From NCBI GenBank assembly GCA_017354895.1, contig CP071498.1:1116001-1180000 (forward strand): a stretch of DNA of 64,000 nucleotides, written 5' to 3'. Positions 1-11,007 of the stretch are shown here, piece after piece (the stretch's first letter is position 1; every line of letters starts with the position of its first letter). Under the pieces are notes generated by a model. That model searched no databases and was not told the origin of the DNA. It worked only from the letters and a program-made list of their open reading frames with translations. The position numbers were made by a program, and so were the translations under genes. Origin of the DNA: Podospora comata. Its lineage: Eukaryota; Ascomycota; Sordariomycetes; Sordariales; Podosporaceae.

Positions 1-459
1 CTTCAGCGATAAGCTCCGGCGTCCGCCATTTGCCCTAGGGTCAGGGCCACAGTTGAACCCAGTCGCGCATGGATATGTATACCAGGATGGGACAAGGCCA
101 AACGGCAAAACTAGTGGATCGAGGTTATGAGGTTATTCAAGCGATATAGAGGCAAGGCAACGAAACGAACGACGCGTGTATAGATAATATCAGTACAATA
201 CAAGTACAACCCAAGCTCATAAGCAAGAGGGCAAACATCATAAACGAGAGAGCCCATATACCACGGGCAAGGAAATAATAGAACAAAACATTCCCAAACT
301 CAGACAACACAATTTGAAACCCATGAGTTCGCCTGCTTATACCCATCCCAAAACCAAACCCAAACCCAAAACTTCCCATCACCCCTTCTTCCGCCCACAG
401 GATTTAAAAAAAAGAAAAAAAATATTGCTTGTGCAGGAACACAGTGTGATCGCATAACC
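1..459. other. 3' flank of the R-SNARE gene, no gene seen
   Basis: No convincing coding frame on either strand. The part near position 400 has A-rich runs and probably includes the 3' UTR of the minus-strand SNARE gene that ends at 460. A possible minus-strand frame here is rich in Gly/Phe and Leu and looks like chance. Confidence 0.4.
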
Positions 460-1317
460 CTAAGGAAGATTATTCTTCACACTCACCACCACCGTCACAA
501 TAATCAACACCAAAACCAACCCCAACAGCCCCATCAGCTTTACATTCTTCCACCACATCCTCCTCTTCAGCCCCCTGCTCCTCACGCGAAACTCCCTTGC
601 TGACCCGCCCAGGCGATCAGTCTTGTCGACAAGCAGGTCGATGCGTTCCCCTCTCTCCAACAGGCCCTCAATGTTTCTCGTCATGATGCCCCTCACATCC
701 TCGATCTCCCTCTGGGCGGTACGAATGGCGTCGTCCTGCTCGGCGTTGTCTTCTCCTCTCACATTGTTGGTGCCGTACTCGATCATGAGCCTCTTTAGGT
801 CAGAGTTCAGAGAGGCGCAGCCGTAGTTTGGGAGGGTGGCGAGGTCGGTTGATTGAGGGGGGTAGGCCTGGGGAGGTAGGGGTTAGTATGATACAGTCCT
901 TTGGGGACTTTAGTGCGTGTATAATCAAGGGGGAAGGGGGAAGGGGGTGGGACGTACGGCGAGGAATTTAGTTCGGATCGCGGTGAGGTAGTTGAACGAG
1001 ATGCGTCGGGATACGGAGGACGAGTCGGAGATCACGAGGAACGTGAGGGGGAGGGGGGACTCGGAGATGTAGTTGATGTGGTAGGTTCCGTGGGTGTAGG
1101 TTAGCTTTTGGGGGGTGGAGTGGTCGATTTTGGGGAGGATGAGGGTTGCTAGTTGGGGGAGGTTGGGGGAGGAGGAGGTGGAGGATTCGGTTAGGAGGGT
1201 GGAGGAGTAGGATATGCAGGAGCTGAGGGGGAGAGAGAGGTTAGTATTGAGGTGAGATAGGGTGGGAGAGGGATGGACGTACTAGAGGAGGGGGGTGGAG
1301 GTGGATGAGGAGGCCAT
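460..1317 (-). CDS. NYV1: longin-type R-SNARE, VAMP7/Nyv1-like
   Basis: Vesicle R-SNARE expected to drive fusion at the vacuole or late endosome. Three exons read on the minus strand: 1317-1283, 1222-958 and 867-460, giving 235 residues. Donors are GTACGT and acceptors CAG, and the phases agree. The start MASSSTSTPLL runs through the first splice into a longin domain of about 120 residues. A SNARE helix follows at about residues 145-205 with the diagnostic ionic-layer Arg in GLLERGERIDLLVDKTDRL. A tail-anchor transmembrane helix (LMGLLGLVLVLIIVTVVVSV) ends the protein. It lies head-to-head with SUV3. The family call is firm; the Nyv1 rather than Snc/Sec22 assignment rests on the longin domain plus the C-terminal anchor. 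Confidence 0.85.
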
Positions 1318-1829
1318 TTTGATGGTGGTTGTGGTCTATCCAGTGGTGGTGGCGATGGCTTGGTGAGAAGCTTGCGGGTTGATTGATTGATTGCCGGATG
1401 TATATGGACGCGCCGATGAAGAATCGAAGCTACTGCGCGTGTATGATGTGAGCGAGCGATTGATGATCACAAGTCTACGAATCGGGGGGTTGTGTGGACG
1501 GAGAAGAGGTCTTCTGTGGAATGCACAATGACGAAGCGTTGGCAGTTCCGCACGGTGGAAACCCTTACCCAACGGTTGGAAACGCCAAGCCCAGGTCCCT
1601 GCTACCGTGGGGGCGGGTCTTGGCAGAAGAGGAAGTTGAAAATCTCCGATAAGATAACAACTTTTTGTTTTGGGACGTGAACCGCCACCACTGACACCCC
1701 CCTACGATTGTTATACAACCACGAACGACCGAGTTTACGGGGACAAACGAGCGGCCGATTTAGACGGGGAGTCAGCGAGAGACTGCGCACGCACCCCAGG
1801 AGGATGGTGTCGAAACCCACGCTCCCGAC
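1318..1829. promoter_or_regulatory. shared head-to-head promoter region, R-SNARE and SUV3
   Basis: About 510 bases separate the two divergent start codons. No clear TATA box or long repeat is seen, and short frames on both strands show no recognisable protein. It must hold both promoters and 5' leaders. Confidence 0.5.
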
Positions 1830-4277
1830 ATGAACGCCCTGCTCAGGAATGCCTACAAGTGGCCGAAATGCACACCACCAGTGTCCGTAGCAGCGTTTTC
1901 CACCGCGCCGTCGCCGTGGCGCAAAGCAGCCAACTCGTCGTCCAAGTCCAGGGAGCGTGAGAGGAACATTATAAATTTGCACCACGAAATCAACGACAGC
2001 CTCGACCAGCTCAAAGACAGCCTCGACCATGGCGAATCCTCGTCCCGCGGCGGCCGCCCCAGCAAGAACAAGTCCACCTTCAGCCAGAAGCGTAGCTATC
2101 AGATGTTTGAGGTGCTCGTCAACGCCAGGGTGAACAAGGTGATGCGAGAGATGGGCGATTATAGGGACCGGCAGGAGGATTGGCGGGCCTTTGGCGTCAA
2201 CAACCAGGTGCAGCTCGACAGCTCGATCGGCCTCTTCAAGAAGGCGCTCGACACATGTTTTGCGAAAGCCACTGAGAAAGGCATGATTAGTCGTTCAGAC
2301 AACCCCCTATTTTGGAATCTGCGGAATTCTTTTGTCAAGGGCGACAACAGGGGGCTCAGCTCGGAGCTGGTGCACAGTTTTCAGACGTTCTTGATGAAGG
2401 AGCGTTTCCCAGACGCCATCAACGAGCTGCACAGAGAGATCGCCGACCTGCGGTTTCCCTACGAGTGGTACCCGGCGACTAGGATGCTGCAGCGCACCGT
2501 TCATCTTCACGTCGGCCCAACAAACTCTGGGAAGACTTACAACGCCCTCAAGGCTCTGGAAGGCGCCAAGACGGGGATATACGCTGGGCCGTTGCGGCTG
2601 TTGGCCCATGAGATCTGGTCACGGTTTGCAGCCAAGGGCAAGCCATGCGCTCTGGTCACGGGTGAAGAGGTCAGGATACCCGAGGGCGTCGACAGGTGGT
2701 TCCACAGCTGCACGGTCGAGATGTCGCCCCTGAACAAACCGGTGGATGTGGCCGTTATTGACGAGATTCAAATGATCGCCAGCGAGGACCGCGGATGGGC
2801 CTGGACACAGGCTGTTTTGGGCCTGCAAGCCAAAGAGCTTCATCTCTGCGGAGAGGACAGAGTTGTCGAGCTGATCCAGGACCTCTGCGCCAGGATCGGC
2901 GACAGGTGCATCGTTCACCGGTACCAGCGCCTAAACCCGCTCGAGACCATGTCCAAGTCTCTTCGTGGAGACTTTAGGAATCTGGAAAAAGGCGATGCGG
3001 TCGTTGCCTTCAGCCGTGTCGCACTGCACAAGCTCAAGGCCGGTATCGAGCAGGCAACCGGAAAGAGATGCGCCATCGTGTACGGCAGTCTGCCTCCGGA
3101 AACAAGAGCTCAACAGGCGGCGCTCTTCAACGATCCAAATAATGAGTACGACTACCTGGTCGCCAGCGACGCCATCGGCATGGGGTTGAACCTGGAGATC
3201 AAACGAGTCATCTTCGAGTCCTCTTCCAAGTTTGACGGCAACAAAGTGCGAAGTCTGACCGTTCCCGAAATCAAACAGATCGGTGGCCGCGCTGGTCGGT
3301 ACAGGACGGCTTCCGCCGAGATTGCTTCCGCGCAAGAGGGTGCTGCCGGTGGAGAGGAAGCGGTGGAAGCAAAGGTGGAATCCAACACTGGATGGGTGAC
3401 GGCGTTTGATTTTCGGGATCTGCAGGACATCCAAAATGCTTTTCAAAAAGAGGCAAAGCCCATTGAGACGGCCGGCCTATTCCCTCCGGCGAACATAATC
3501 GAGCGCTTCCATACCTACTTTCCCCCAAGAACACCCACGTCGTTTGTCCTGACCAGATTACGGGAACTGGCCAGACTGTCGCCACGGTTCCACCTCTGCG
3601 ACTTTGACACGGCGCTCGAAATCGCCGATGCCATCCAGCCATACAACCTCAGCGTCGCCGACCGCTGCGTCTTCCTCAACTGCCCCGTCTCCTTCCGGGT
3701 ATCCCGCGACGGAGAGAGCAACGGCCAGAGAGAGGCGCTCCAGGCGTTTGCCAAGTGCGTCGCCGAGATGGGGAGCGGTCATCTGTTAGACTTTGACTGC
3801 ATCGACCTGAGCATTCTGGACATGGACGAGGAAACGAGGATGACCATGTTCAACAACCCAGCCTACTTGCAGAGCCTCGAACGGCTGCACCAGATTATCA
3901 CCATGTATCTCTGGCTGAGCTATCGCTACGAGGGCGTGTTCCAAAGCCAGTCGATGGCGTTCAAGGTCAAGGAGATTGTGGAGGACAGGATCACCGAGTT
4001 CCTTGACAAGCTTACGTATGTTACGTACTCGCAGGCCAGGCGTCGGCAGGCCATGCGTGAGGCGGCCGAGAGACATAAGAAGGCCGAGGAGCAGTTACTG
4101 GGGGAGGAGGAGCAGGAGCATTTGCAGGAGCATCACGAGGAGGAGCCGGAGGAGCCGATCATCGAGATTGTGGAGGAGCTGGATCCGGAGGAGATCATTG
4201 GGGAGGTTATCGAAGAGGGGGGGATTGGGGAGCGGGAGCCAGGACCGGACGCTGAGAAGAATCAGGGGTCAGGGTGA
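1830..4277 (+). CDS. SUV3: mitochondrial ATP-dependent RNA helicase Suv3
   Basis: Superfamily 2 helicase of the mitochondrial degradosome; with the exoribonuclease Dss1 it unwinds and degrades mitochondrial RNA. Single exon of 815 residues. The N-terminus is rich in Arg, Ser and Ala with few acids, as expected for a mitochondrial presequence, so the Met at 1830 is taken as start. Motif I is GPTNSGKT (about residues 229-236), motif II DEIQ (311-314) and motif VI QIGGRAGR (483-490), all the Suv3 forms. The C-terminal domain ends in a strongly acidic Glu-rich tail (about residues 755-800), an extension commonly variable in fungi. No missing catalytic residue was seen. It shares a bidirectional promoter region with the R-SNARE gene. 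Confidence 0.93.
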   Translation: MNALLRNAYKWPKCTPPVSVAAFSTAPSPWRKAANSSSKSRERERNIINLHHEINDSLDQLKDSLDHGESSSRGGRPSKNKSTFSQKRSYQMFEVLVNARVNKVMREMGDYRDRQEDWRAFGVNNQVQLDSSIGLFKKALDTCFAKATEKGMISRSDNPLFWNLRNSFVKGDNRGLSSELVHSFQTFLMKERFPDAINELHREIADLRFPYEWYPATRMLQRTVHLHVGPTNSGKTYNALKALEGAKTGIYAGPLRLLAHEIWSRFAAKGKPCALVTGEEVRIPEGVDRWFHSCTVEMSPLNKPVDVAVIDEIQMIASEDRGWAWTQAVLGLQAKELHLCGEDRVVELIQDLCARIGDRCIVHRYQRLNPLETMSKSLRGDFRNLEKGDAVVAFSRVALHKLKAGIEQATGKRCAIVYGSLPPETRAQQAALFNDPNNEYDYLVASDAIGMGLNLEIKRVIFESSSKFDGNKVRSLTVPEIKQIGGRAGRYRTASAEIASAQEGAAGGEEAVEAKVESNTGWVTAFDFRDLQDIQNAFQKEAKPIETAGLFPPANIIERFHTYFPPRTPTSFVLTRLRELARLSPRFHLCDFDTALEIADAIQPYNLSVADRCVFLNCPVSFRVSRDGESNGQREALQAFAKCVAEMGSGHLLDFDCIDLSILDMDEETRMTMFNNPAYLQSLERLHQIITMYLWLSYRYEGVFQSQSMAFKVKEIVEDRITEFLDKLTYVTYSQARRRQAMREAAERHKKAEEQLLGEEEQEHLQEHHEEEPEEPIIEIVEELDPEEIIGEVIEEGGIGEREPGPDAEKNQGSG

Positions 4278-4721
4278 GGGTGGAAATGCATGGGTTGTAC
4301 GATTTGGGTTTGCATATAGGATGGGGGTGGGATGGGATGGGATGGATGTAACTTGTAACATTAGCAGTGTAGATGGCACGGCGGACGGTAGATAACATGT
4401 CTGATGAGTTGGAAACCAATAAGTTTGCACACATGTTCCGGCCTTGATAAGGTGTGGACAACCCTTGCTTGTCTGGCCGGGCAGGCCGCCAAGCTAGCTA
4501 TGAAATCATTACCCCAACCCAGCTACCCCACCTGATCGACCTTGAAGGGCCCCCCTTTCAGGCAACCAAACAGACGAACGCAGCGCTGCCCTCGGCAATC
4601 ACAAACTCTCGGACCCATTCCGCATTCTTCACACAAGCTATATCTGCTCTCTTTCTCTGTGAACTATCCACCACCCAACATCAACACTCAGGCAAAGCCA
4701 ACAACTCCCCAGACCGCCACA
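4278..4721. other. SUV3-UCH intergenic region
   Basis: Holds the SUV3 3' end and the UCH promoter and leader. The segment before 4722 is C- and A-rich, typical of a fungal 5' leader. A frame open upstream of 4722 continues into the UCH frame from 4542, but it lacks family similarity and is treated as leader. Confidence 0.45.
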
Positions 4722-5456
4722 ATGTCCAACCCCGACCCCCCCACCACCACAGCGCCCGCCTTCATCCCCCTCGAAGCCAACCCAGAGCTCATGACATCCC
4801 TCCTCACCAACCTGGGCATGTCCCCCACCCTCGCCCTCCACGACGTCTACTCCCTCACCGACCCCGATTTGTTGTCTTTCATCCCCTGCCCAGCCTACGC
4901 CCTCCTCCTCGTCTTCCCCATCACCCCAACCTACGAATCCCACCGTCTGGCGGAGGACTCCCTCCTCCCCGACCACGTCCCCACCCCGGACTACCCCGTG
5001 ATCTGGTTCAGACAGACGATCCGCAACGCCTGCGGGCTCATGGGCCTCCTCCACGCCATTGCTAATTCTCCCGCCGAGTTCATCACCCCGGACAGCGACC
5101 TTGACAGGATTGTCAAGACGGCGTTGCCGCTGGACACGATCGGACGGGCGAGGTTGCTGGAGACAGAGGAGAGTTTGGCGAGGGCGCATAGGGCGGCGGC
5201 GGAGAGGGGGGATACGGCTGCTCCCGAGGCGACGGATGAGGTTGATTTGCATTATGTTGCTTTTGTCAAGGGGAGGGATGGGGGGCTTTGGGAGATGGAT
5301 GGGAGACGGAAGGGGCCGATCAGGAGGGGGGAGTTGGACGGGGAGGAGGATGTGTTGAGCGAGAAGGGGTTGGTGTTGGGGGCGAGGAAGTTTTTGGAGA
5401 GGGAGGGGGGGGATTTGAGGTTTAGTGCTGTTGCGCTGGCGAGGGGGTATGATTAG
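4722..5456 (+). CDS. YUH1: ubiquitin carboxyl-terminal hydrolase (UCH, Yuh1/UCHL3 type)
   Basis: Cysteine protease that removes small adducts from the C-terminus of ubiquitin and, in yeast, processes Rub1/NEDD8. Single exon of 244 residues, close to the usual 225-240. The oxyanion Gln98 and nucleophile Cys104 lie in QTIRNACGLMGLLHAI, the catalytic His177 in DLHYVAFV and the Asp193 in LWEMDGRRKGP, so the tetrad is complete. The Met at 4722 gives a start MSNPDPPTTTAPAFIPLEAN that runs straight into the conserved N-terminal strand; an in-frame Met at 4542 would add 60 residues unlike the family. A converging minus-strand coding segment may follow at 5608-5889. Confidence 0.93.
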   Translation: MSNPDPPTTTAPAFIPLEANPELMTSLLTNLGMSPTLALHDVYSLTDPDLLSFIPCPAYALLLVFPITPTYESHRLAEDSLLPDHVPTPDYPVIWFRQTIRNACGLMGLLHAIANSPAEFITPDSDLDRIVKTALPLDTIGRARLLETEESLARAHRAAAERGDTAAPEATDEVDLHYVAFVKGRDGGLWEMDGRRKGPIRRGELDGEEDVLSEKGLVLGARKFLEREGGDLRFSAVALARGYD

Positions 5457-5607
5457 GTGATGGTGATGGGTTGGTGATGGGTTGGACATTGCTACGGGGC
5501 GTTTTTAGTGGTGGGGATTTATATCTACTTTGTGTCAGAGGCAGGAGGAGAAAACAGGAGGGCGTTTGTGTCAGAGTAAGAGTTATGTTGGTTTTGATCG
5601 CTGTAGG

Positions 5608-5889
5608 TCAGTGTGACTGGTGACGATACAACATAACCTTTTTTTCCCCTTTTCTCTTCGATATAACCATGACTTCAAAGTCCCGCTCCAACACCCAGGT
5701 TTGGCTCCTCGTCGGGTCGGTTGCAGATGTACTCCTCCTCCCCTCCTCCACCGCCCCTCCCACCACCTGTGATCTTCCGGATGTTGTGGAGGACTGTCTG
5801 TAAGGGTTGGCGGGAGAGTCGGACGTGTTTTGATTCTTGGGCGTCCTGCCATTGGGCTATTTGGGAGGGGGTGGGGGGTTGGTATTCAC
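5608..5889 (-). CDS. possible terminal exon of an unrecognised minus-strand gene
   Basis: On the minus strand a strong pyrimidine tract ends in CACATAG at about 5890. The frame that follows stays open to a TGA at 5677-5675 and reads like protein, with stretches such as TPSQIAQWQDAQESKHVRLS and QPLQTVLHNIRKI and an EEEYICNRPDEEPN patch. Around 5700 a second frame takes over (TWVLERDFEVMVISKRKG) and runs to a TGA at 5610-5608, as if one indel separates two halves of one exon. I could not find a good upstream exon with a start codon in compatible phase. It may be a real small gene with a frame error, a decayed gene, or chance. Family unknown. Confidence 0.3.
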
Positions 5890-8136
5890 CTATGTGGAAG
5901 CGGGAGAGAGAGGGTTGTGGTCATGATGGTTGATGCGCATGATGGCTGGAGGTTATCACGACGCAAGTAGGTGAGGCTCAGGTGAGGTTGGTGGGGAGAT
6001 GCTCAGATGGTAGTTGCAACATGGCACTTCTGACAGGTTTGGGGAAGCTGCTAGGTGGCAGTGAAGAGACGATTCTCCCATCTCAAAAAACACTTTGCTT
6101 CTGTGGAATATCGACGCCTCGCTTTCGAGAAGCAATGCTCACCTTTGACGTGATGACGAGCATGATCATGGCATCAATATTGACTTCCAGAAAGGAAGCT
6201 CTACCGCTCAGCTCGGGAGATGACGACTCTGATTGTATTGTGCAACGCCGCACAAGCAGCTCGGGGCGCCGGGGGGGTTATTTAAAGCATCCAGAACGGG
6301 AGAGGGCGTCGACGAGAATGCTTCAACGAAAGCCGGAAGGAACACGGTTGAGGAGGGAAAAACTTCGAGAACTTTGTTGTAGGACGACATCCTCAGCTGT
6401 CCCGGACGTCCCCAGGGCGATGCGCATCGGCTGGCGGGAGAAGACATTGCCGTACGCAAATAAACGCAAACGAAGACCGGTGTGTCTTCCTTTTCATACA
6501 GGGAACAAGACAAGCAGGGCAGTGTAGCAGCAGGAATCCGTACCTGCAGCCAGCTAAACAACATTCCCGTCGTCAGCACACATACATATCGCCGACCAAC
6601 AAATGCGCCGAGATGCAGCCCATGTTAGCTCTCTCCCCGCCGCCACCCGACAGACAGCCTTGACTCGCCGTCACTCTCACCCTCGCAAAGATATCGCACT
6701 GCTCAGCGGTTAGAGAGAATAAGGCATGCAATACCATTAAAATGCAGGCGAGAAACAGCATAAGAAACAAAACAGCAACAACGAGATCAAATCTCCATCA
6801 AGAGATGTCGATCTCCCCCCTCCTCCCAACCCCTGGCGCGTCTTGGGGGAGATCGTCACATCGACAATCGACGCAGGCGAGGAACATCCTGGCAGATCGA
6901 CGAGCAGGGGTTGGGGGAGGCACGGAGGGGAGCCAGGGACCCTTGCGGCGGACGGACCCAAAAGACGCAACCCACGATCTTCTCTCTGGGAAGACTCCGG
7001 AGATCGAGGTTTAGCTTGCCGAAAGAAGCAACGAGAGCCATGTGTCGAGGCCTGAAACCAGGCCACGCTAAAAGACAAGAAGTGAAATCGAGTCTTCCGC
7101 AAAAGACTCTTTTTCTTTTCTGAAGAAAAACTGGTGACGACTGAAGATATGCATGATTCATGCTAATTTTCAGCCCGTCAATCTTCACCATCTTCACAGG
7201 GCAAACGGACCTGTGGTACCTGCCAATGTCTCATTTGCCGTCCGTCTTCAGCCACAGGCCATCGTTGGTCTCTCAAGTATCTATGTCGAGGATTGACTTC
7301 CAACAAGACCTGTCACTGTCATCCCAAAGAGACACAACTCCGGGGGATCAGACCTCTCTGCCGAGACGGCCCAACCACGCCGTCGACACGCAGGAGCAAA
7401 CGCACGGTCTTTGAATGCTGCCTCGACTTGCTCGACAACACTGTTCGGATTCATCCCAGAGGCCGCTAGAACAGTTTAGCCGCTTTGGCGCTGTTTTTTT
7501 TCTTCCCGTGCAAACGCAGAGAAACAACCCCTCCTCACCCTCCTCCCTCGAACAACGCCCCCCGTCCTGCCTTGCCCTGCAGATGCCGTGCCGTGCAGCT
7601 AGAAGACTGCTCGCCTCCAATGATAGGCTGCGAGACTTTTTGAATCCCCGCGGCGCGCAAACTTTTTGCTCTGGTCCCACGATGTGTGAGAGCCCATGGC
7701 TACACACGGGGGTGTTTGATGACTGAGTGTTATCTTCCTCTCACACTACGGAAGCGGCGTGTGGTACTGTCGGCACCCCCAGACAATGCTTTCTCGGTTC
7801 ACATCCCAACCAGGTGCTTGTGCTACCGAGCGTAGTCGTCATCTGCTAGCCCCCCCCGCCGTCTGCCATCTCAATATATCCTACCACGACTCTAGCCTTG
7901 TCCCCGAGGTAGAGCTCAGCTGTTCCTCCCCTTTCTTTCCCCACCCCATGCTCCCAGGCGATCCTTTGAGTGCTCTCCACCTGATTCCTTGTGATTTTTC
8001 CATTCTATTCTGCTTCCCTCCTTTTCACTCTACATCTTTTTTTTTTTTTTTTTTTTTTTTTTTTATTTTTCTTATTTTTTATTCTTTTTTTGACCAAAGG
8101 TAGCCTGGGGACGAATGGGCTATCCTCTTTTCGAAT
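5890..8136. other. 2.2-kb gene-poor region upstream of the low-complexity protein gene
   Basis: No protein family is recognised on either strand; the frames present are short and have mixed composition. A TTTAAATA-like element occurs near 6278-6285, read on the minus strand, and would suit a minus-strand promoter for the segment at 5608-5889. The right end, from about 7900, is very pyrimidine-rich and reads as promoter and leader for the gene at 8137. Confidence 0.4.
8037..8064. repeat. poly-T tract of 28 bases
   Basis: An uninterrupted run of T followed by further T-rich sequence to about 8092, ending 45 bases before the start codon of the next gene. Poly(dA:dT) tracts of this kind commonly exclude nucleosomes in fungal promoters; here that role is inferred from position. 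Confidence 0.8.
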
Positions 8137-11007
8137 ATGGGCATCTTCAGCTTTCTCTCAAGAAAGTCTCATGACAAGCACAAGGCTGCTTCTCTAAGAG
8201 CACACGCCTATGACACGACAGCCGCTGGGACTGTCCCTGTTCAAGGTGAGCATGTCAACAATATTGCTGCGGGTAGAGATCCAAGTGAGCTGACACATGT
8301 AGGAGCATACCCAGTAGCGGGCAATGGTCCCAATGTTTTCGATACGCTGTCTGGGGGACGACCAGACTCTCATCATGCACAGCTTTCGTCGACGGTGCCG
8401 GATAATCACAACGGAGCTGCGCCTGCCCCTGGGGTTCCTCGCTATCGAGACCCGACTACTGACCGACCAAACACGGCTCCCAATGGGCAGCCAACGTTGC
8501 AACATGTGAGCTCCGGGACCAGGTTGAGGAAGGCTGCCAAGAAAGGTCCTCCCATCTCTTTCAAGATGCTTCGAAGCGTTGGCTCTACCATCAGTGGCGG
8601 CTCGCGACCAGGATCGAAGGGTTCCGAGTACGAAACCAAGAGTACCTTGCGAGGGACTGTCGGCCATTCACGCTCCAGCTCAATGCGTAGCGAAAGTGGC
8701 AGGTTCAGAGATATCCTCGACGCCCATTCCGAGCTTAAGCCTCCCGACTTTCGAGCCAGAGTCAAGGCTGCCGGTGCCAAGGACTATGGAGAGGACGTTG
8801 CCGAAAGGAACATGGGAGAAAATGGGTTTGATCTGGAGTCAGAGCATGTCAAGGCCTTCTACAACAGCCATCCGAGGGCACCCCGGCCGAGAAGGTCAGC
8901 CCCTGCTCTCAACCCAAGAAGCTCGAGGCACACGATTCTGGAGGCACAGAATGGTCAACAACCACCAAAAAGGCCGATGGTCCCCCCACCTGCTTCCATC
9001 GCCCCGTCTCAGCGCTCTCTGCCCCAAGCACTGCCGGGCCAGACGCCCCGACACAAGCCCGCCGAGACCGCCCTGTACGCTGACATGAAAACCACGGGCG
9101 GCGGACACCTGAAGCGACGGGTATCAGTCAACACCTACATGCCTCCAGCTTCCTTCCAGAACACCAGCGCCGTCTCCTTGAGCAAAGTGCACGGCTCAGA
9201 GATCAACACCATCGACCTGGACATTCTGAAGCCGCCGATTGTGATGGGCGCTCCGAGGACAAGCGGGGAGACCCCGCGGACGACAAGGATACCGCGGGAT
9301 TCGGTGATGCTCGCGAGGAGGAAGGTGTCGATACCGGGCCACCTCGCTCGGCGTGACAGCTCTTCTCCAGAAAGGACGTTTTCTCTCCGGTCAGCTACCA
9401 CCCGACCCCAGCACCACCACCAGCGTGCGTCAATGAGTAGTTCAGCCAGCGCATCGTTTTCCCCCCGCCACCGTCACAGTTTACACACGTTGCACTCGTC
9501 TATTTCTTCGTCTGGTGTTCAGAGCTGGGATGGCAGCACGTTTCTTCAGGGAACAACAACAACAACAACAGCAACAACAACACCGCTGGCTTACCCGCGT
9601 CATCTTCACACTGCTACTCAACCCTTTCAGCCACCGTCCGTGTCTGAGGTTGATGTTGACGCTGTGGATGATTGGGTGGAATTTTGTTCTTGTTAGTGAT
9701 TTTTTTCTTCTTTTTCTTTTTTCTTTTTTCTCATTTTTTTCTCTTCTTTTTTTTTTAATTTCGACACTCACCCATTTCTTTGCTCAGCGATCATGTGCTA
9801 ACTTTGCGTGTTCTCTCTTCTAGCCCACAAGACAGCTTCTACAACCCCTAAACCTACCGCTTCCTCATTGGCAAACCTGGGGTTTCGTCGTCCCCTCTCC
9901 ATGATGGGAAGCACACCGCCACCGCCGCCCCTGAACCCCCCCGCCCGACCGGCAACCGCTGTACCGTTTGAGATCCCTGAACATTACGTCCCCATTCGCA
10001 CGAGGAGTTTAAGAGGTTACTCGGCCTCGTCCGGGACACCGACCACGCACACCGTCACGGTTAGATCCTCCTCCAGTCCTGGACGTCCGCAGTCACGAAC
10101 GACGGTCACGTCTGCGTCTGTGGATGATGACAGTCTGGCGCCCGAGGCGGTCAAGCTTGCTGAGGGGGAGGATGATGATGGGTTTAATATGGATGATCAC
10201 ATTTCTTCGGATGAGGTCGATAGCGTTCTCGGGGGTGGGAGGAAAAAGCCGACCGGGGAGGGGGAGGAGGAGCTGCTCTGGAAGGAGGAGGGGTATGGGG
10301 GTGGGGGGTTGATGTTGCCGGGGTTGTGGGAGGTTTTTCCGGAGGCGAAGGTAAAGGGGAGTTATGATGGGATTGGGGATAGTTTTGGGCCTAGGGGCGG
10401 GAGGAGGAGGAGGAGGAGGTATGTGATTGATACGGGGGTTGAGTATGGGAGTAGTGGTGATGAGGGAGAGGGGTTTGGGGAGGAGAGGAGGGAGGAGGAG
10501 GAAGAGGAGGAGATGGTGAGGGGGAGAGGGGTGGTTGTTGGAAGGGTGAGGGGCAGGGGAAGGAGAAGGGGGAAATTGGAGGGGATTTATGGAGAAAAGG
10601 AGGGTAGTGATGCTGATGATGAGGAGGGGACGCCGAGGGGGAGGAGAGCGTCGGTGGGGAGTTATTACATGGAGTTGAGGGAGAAGGTTGGGGTGGGGTT
10701 TATTGAGGAGGAGAAGGAGGTGATGGGCAAAGTGGATGCGGCTGCTGCGGTTAGGATGAGGAAGCAGGTCAAATGTGCGGAGAGGGCGGCTGGTGGGGGG
10801 AGGGTTAGGCTGCGAACGGGAGGGGGGGGGCGGCGAATATTGGGGTCAGGAGGAACAAGTCGGTGCCGGTGTTGTATGTTGAAGGGGAGGAGTACAGGGG
10901 GTGAATTTGTGTTTCTGGTAGGCTTTGGTGTTTTGGATTTTGGTGCGAATAGGTCGGCACTGTTTGGGTTTTGCTGTTTGTTTTGGATTTCGGACACTCA
11001 TTGCTAG
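8137..11007 (+). CDS. large low-complexity fungal protein, function unknown
   Basis: Two exons, 8137-9691 and 9824-11007. The intron has donor GTTAGT, branch CTAAC near 9797 and acceptor CTTCTAG, in agreeing phase 1. As read it encodes 912 residues. No domain is recognised: the first half is Ser/Pro/Arg-rich with a more ordered patch near residues 200-245 (DILDAHSELKPPDFRARVKA), and the second half has acidic and Arg/Gly runs. The last part appears out of frame. After a run of nine G at 10832-10840 the current frame is Cys/Gly-rich and runs to 11007, while another frame gives SVPVLYVEGEEYRG and stops at 10904, which looks like the natural C-terminus. An unusual 41-base intron at 10769-10809 would also join the frames. 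Confidence 0.6.

Noticed and set aside
4638-5489. A 283-codon minus-strand frame across the UCH gene.
   Set aside because: Pro/His/Arg-rich then Gly/Val/Glu-rich composition mirrors the biased plus-strand codons; the UCH tetrad is on the plus strand.
5982-6527. A 181-codon plus-strand frame in the region between UCH and the low-complexity gene.
   Set aside because: No recognisable feature or signal; composition is close to random for this GC content.
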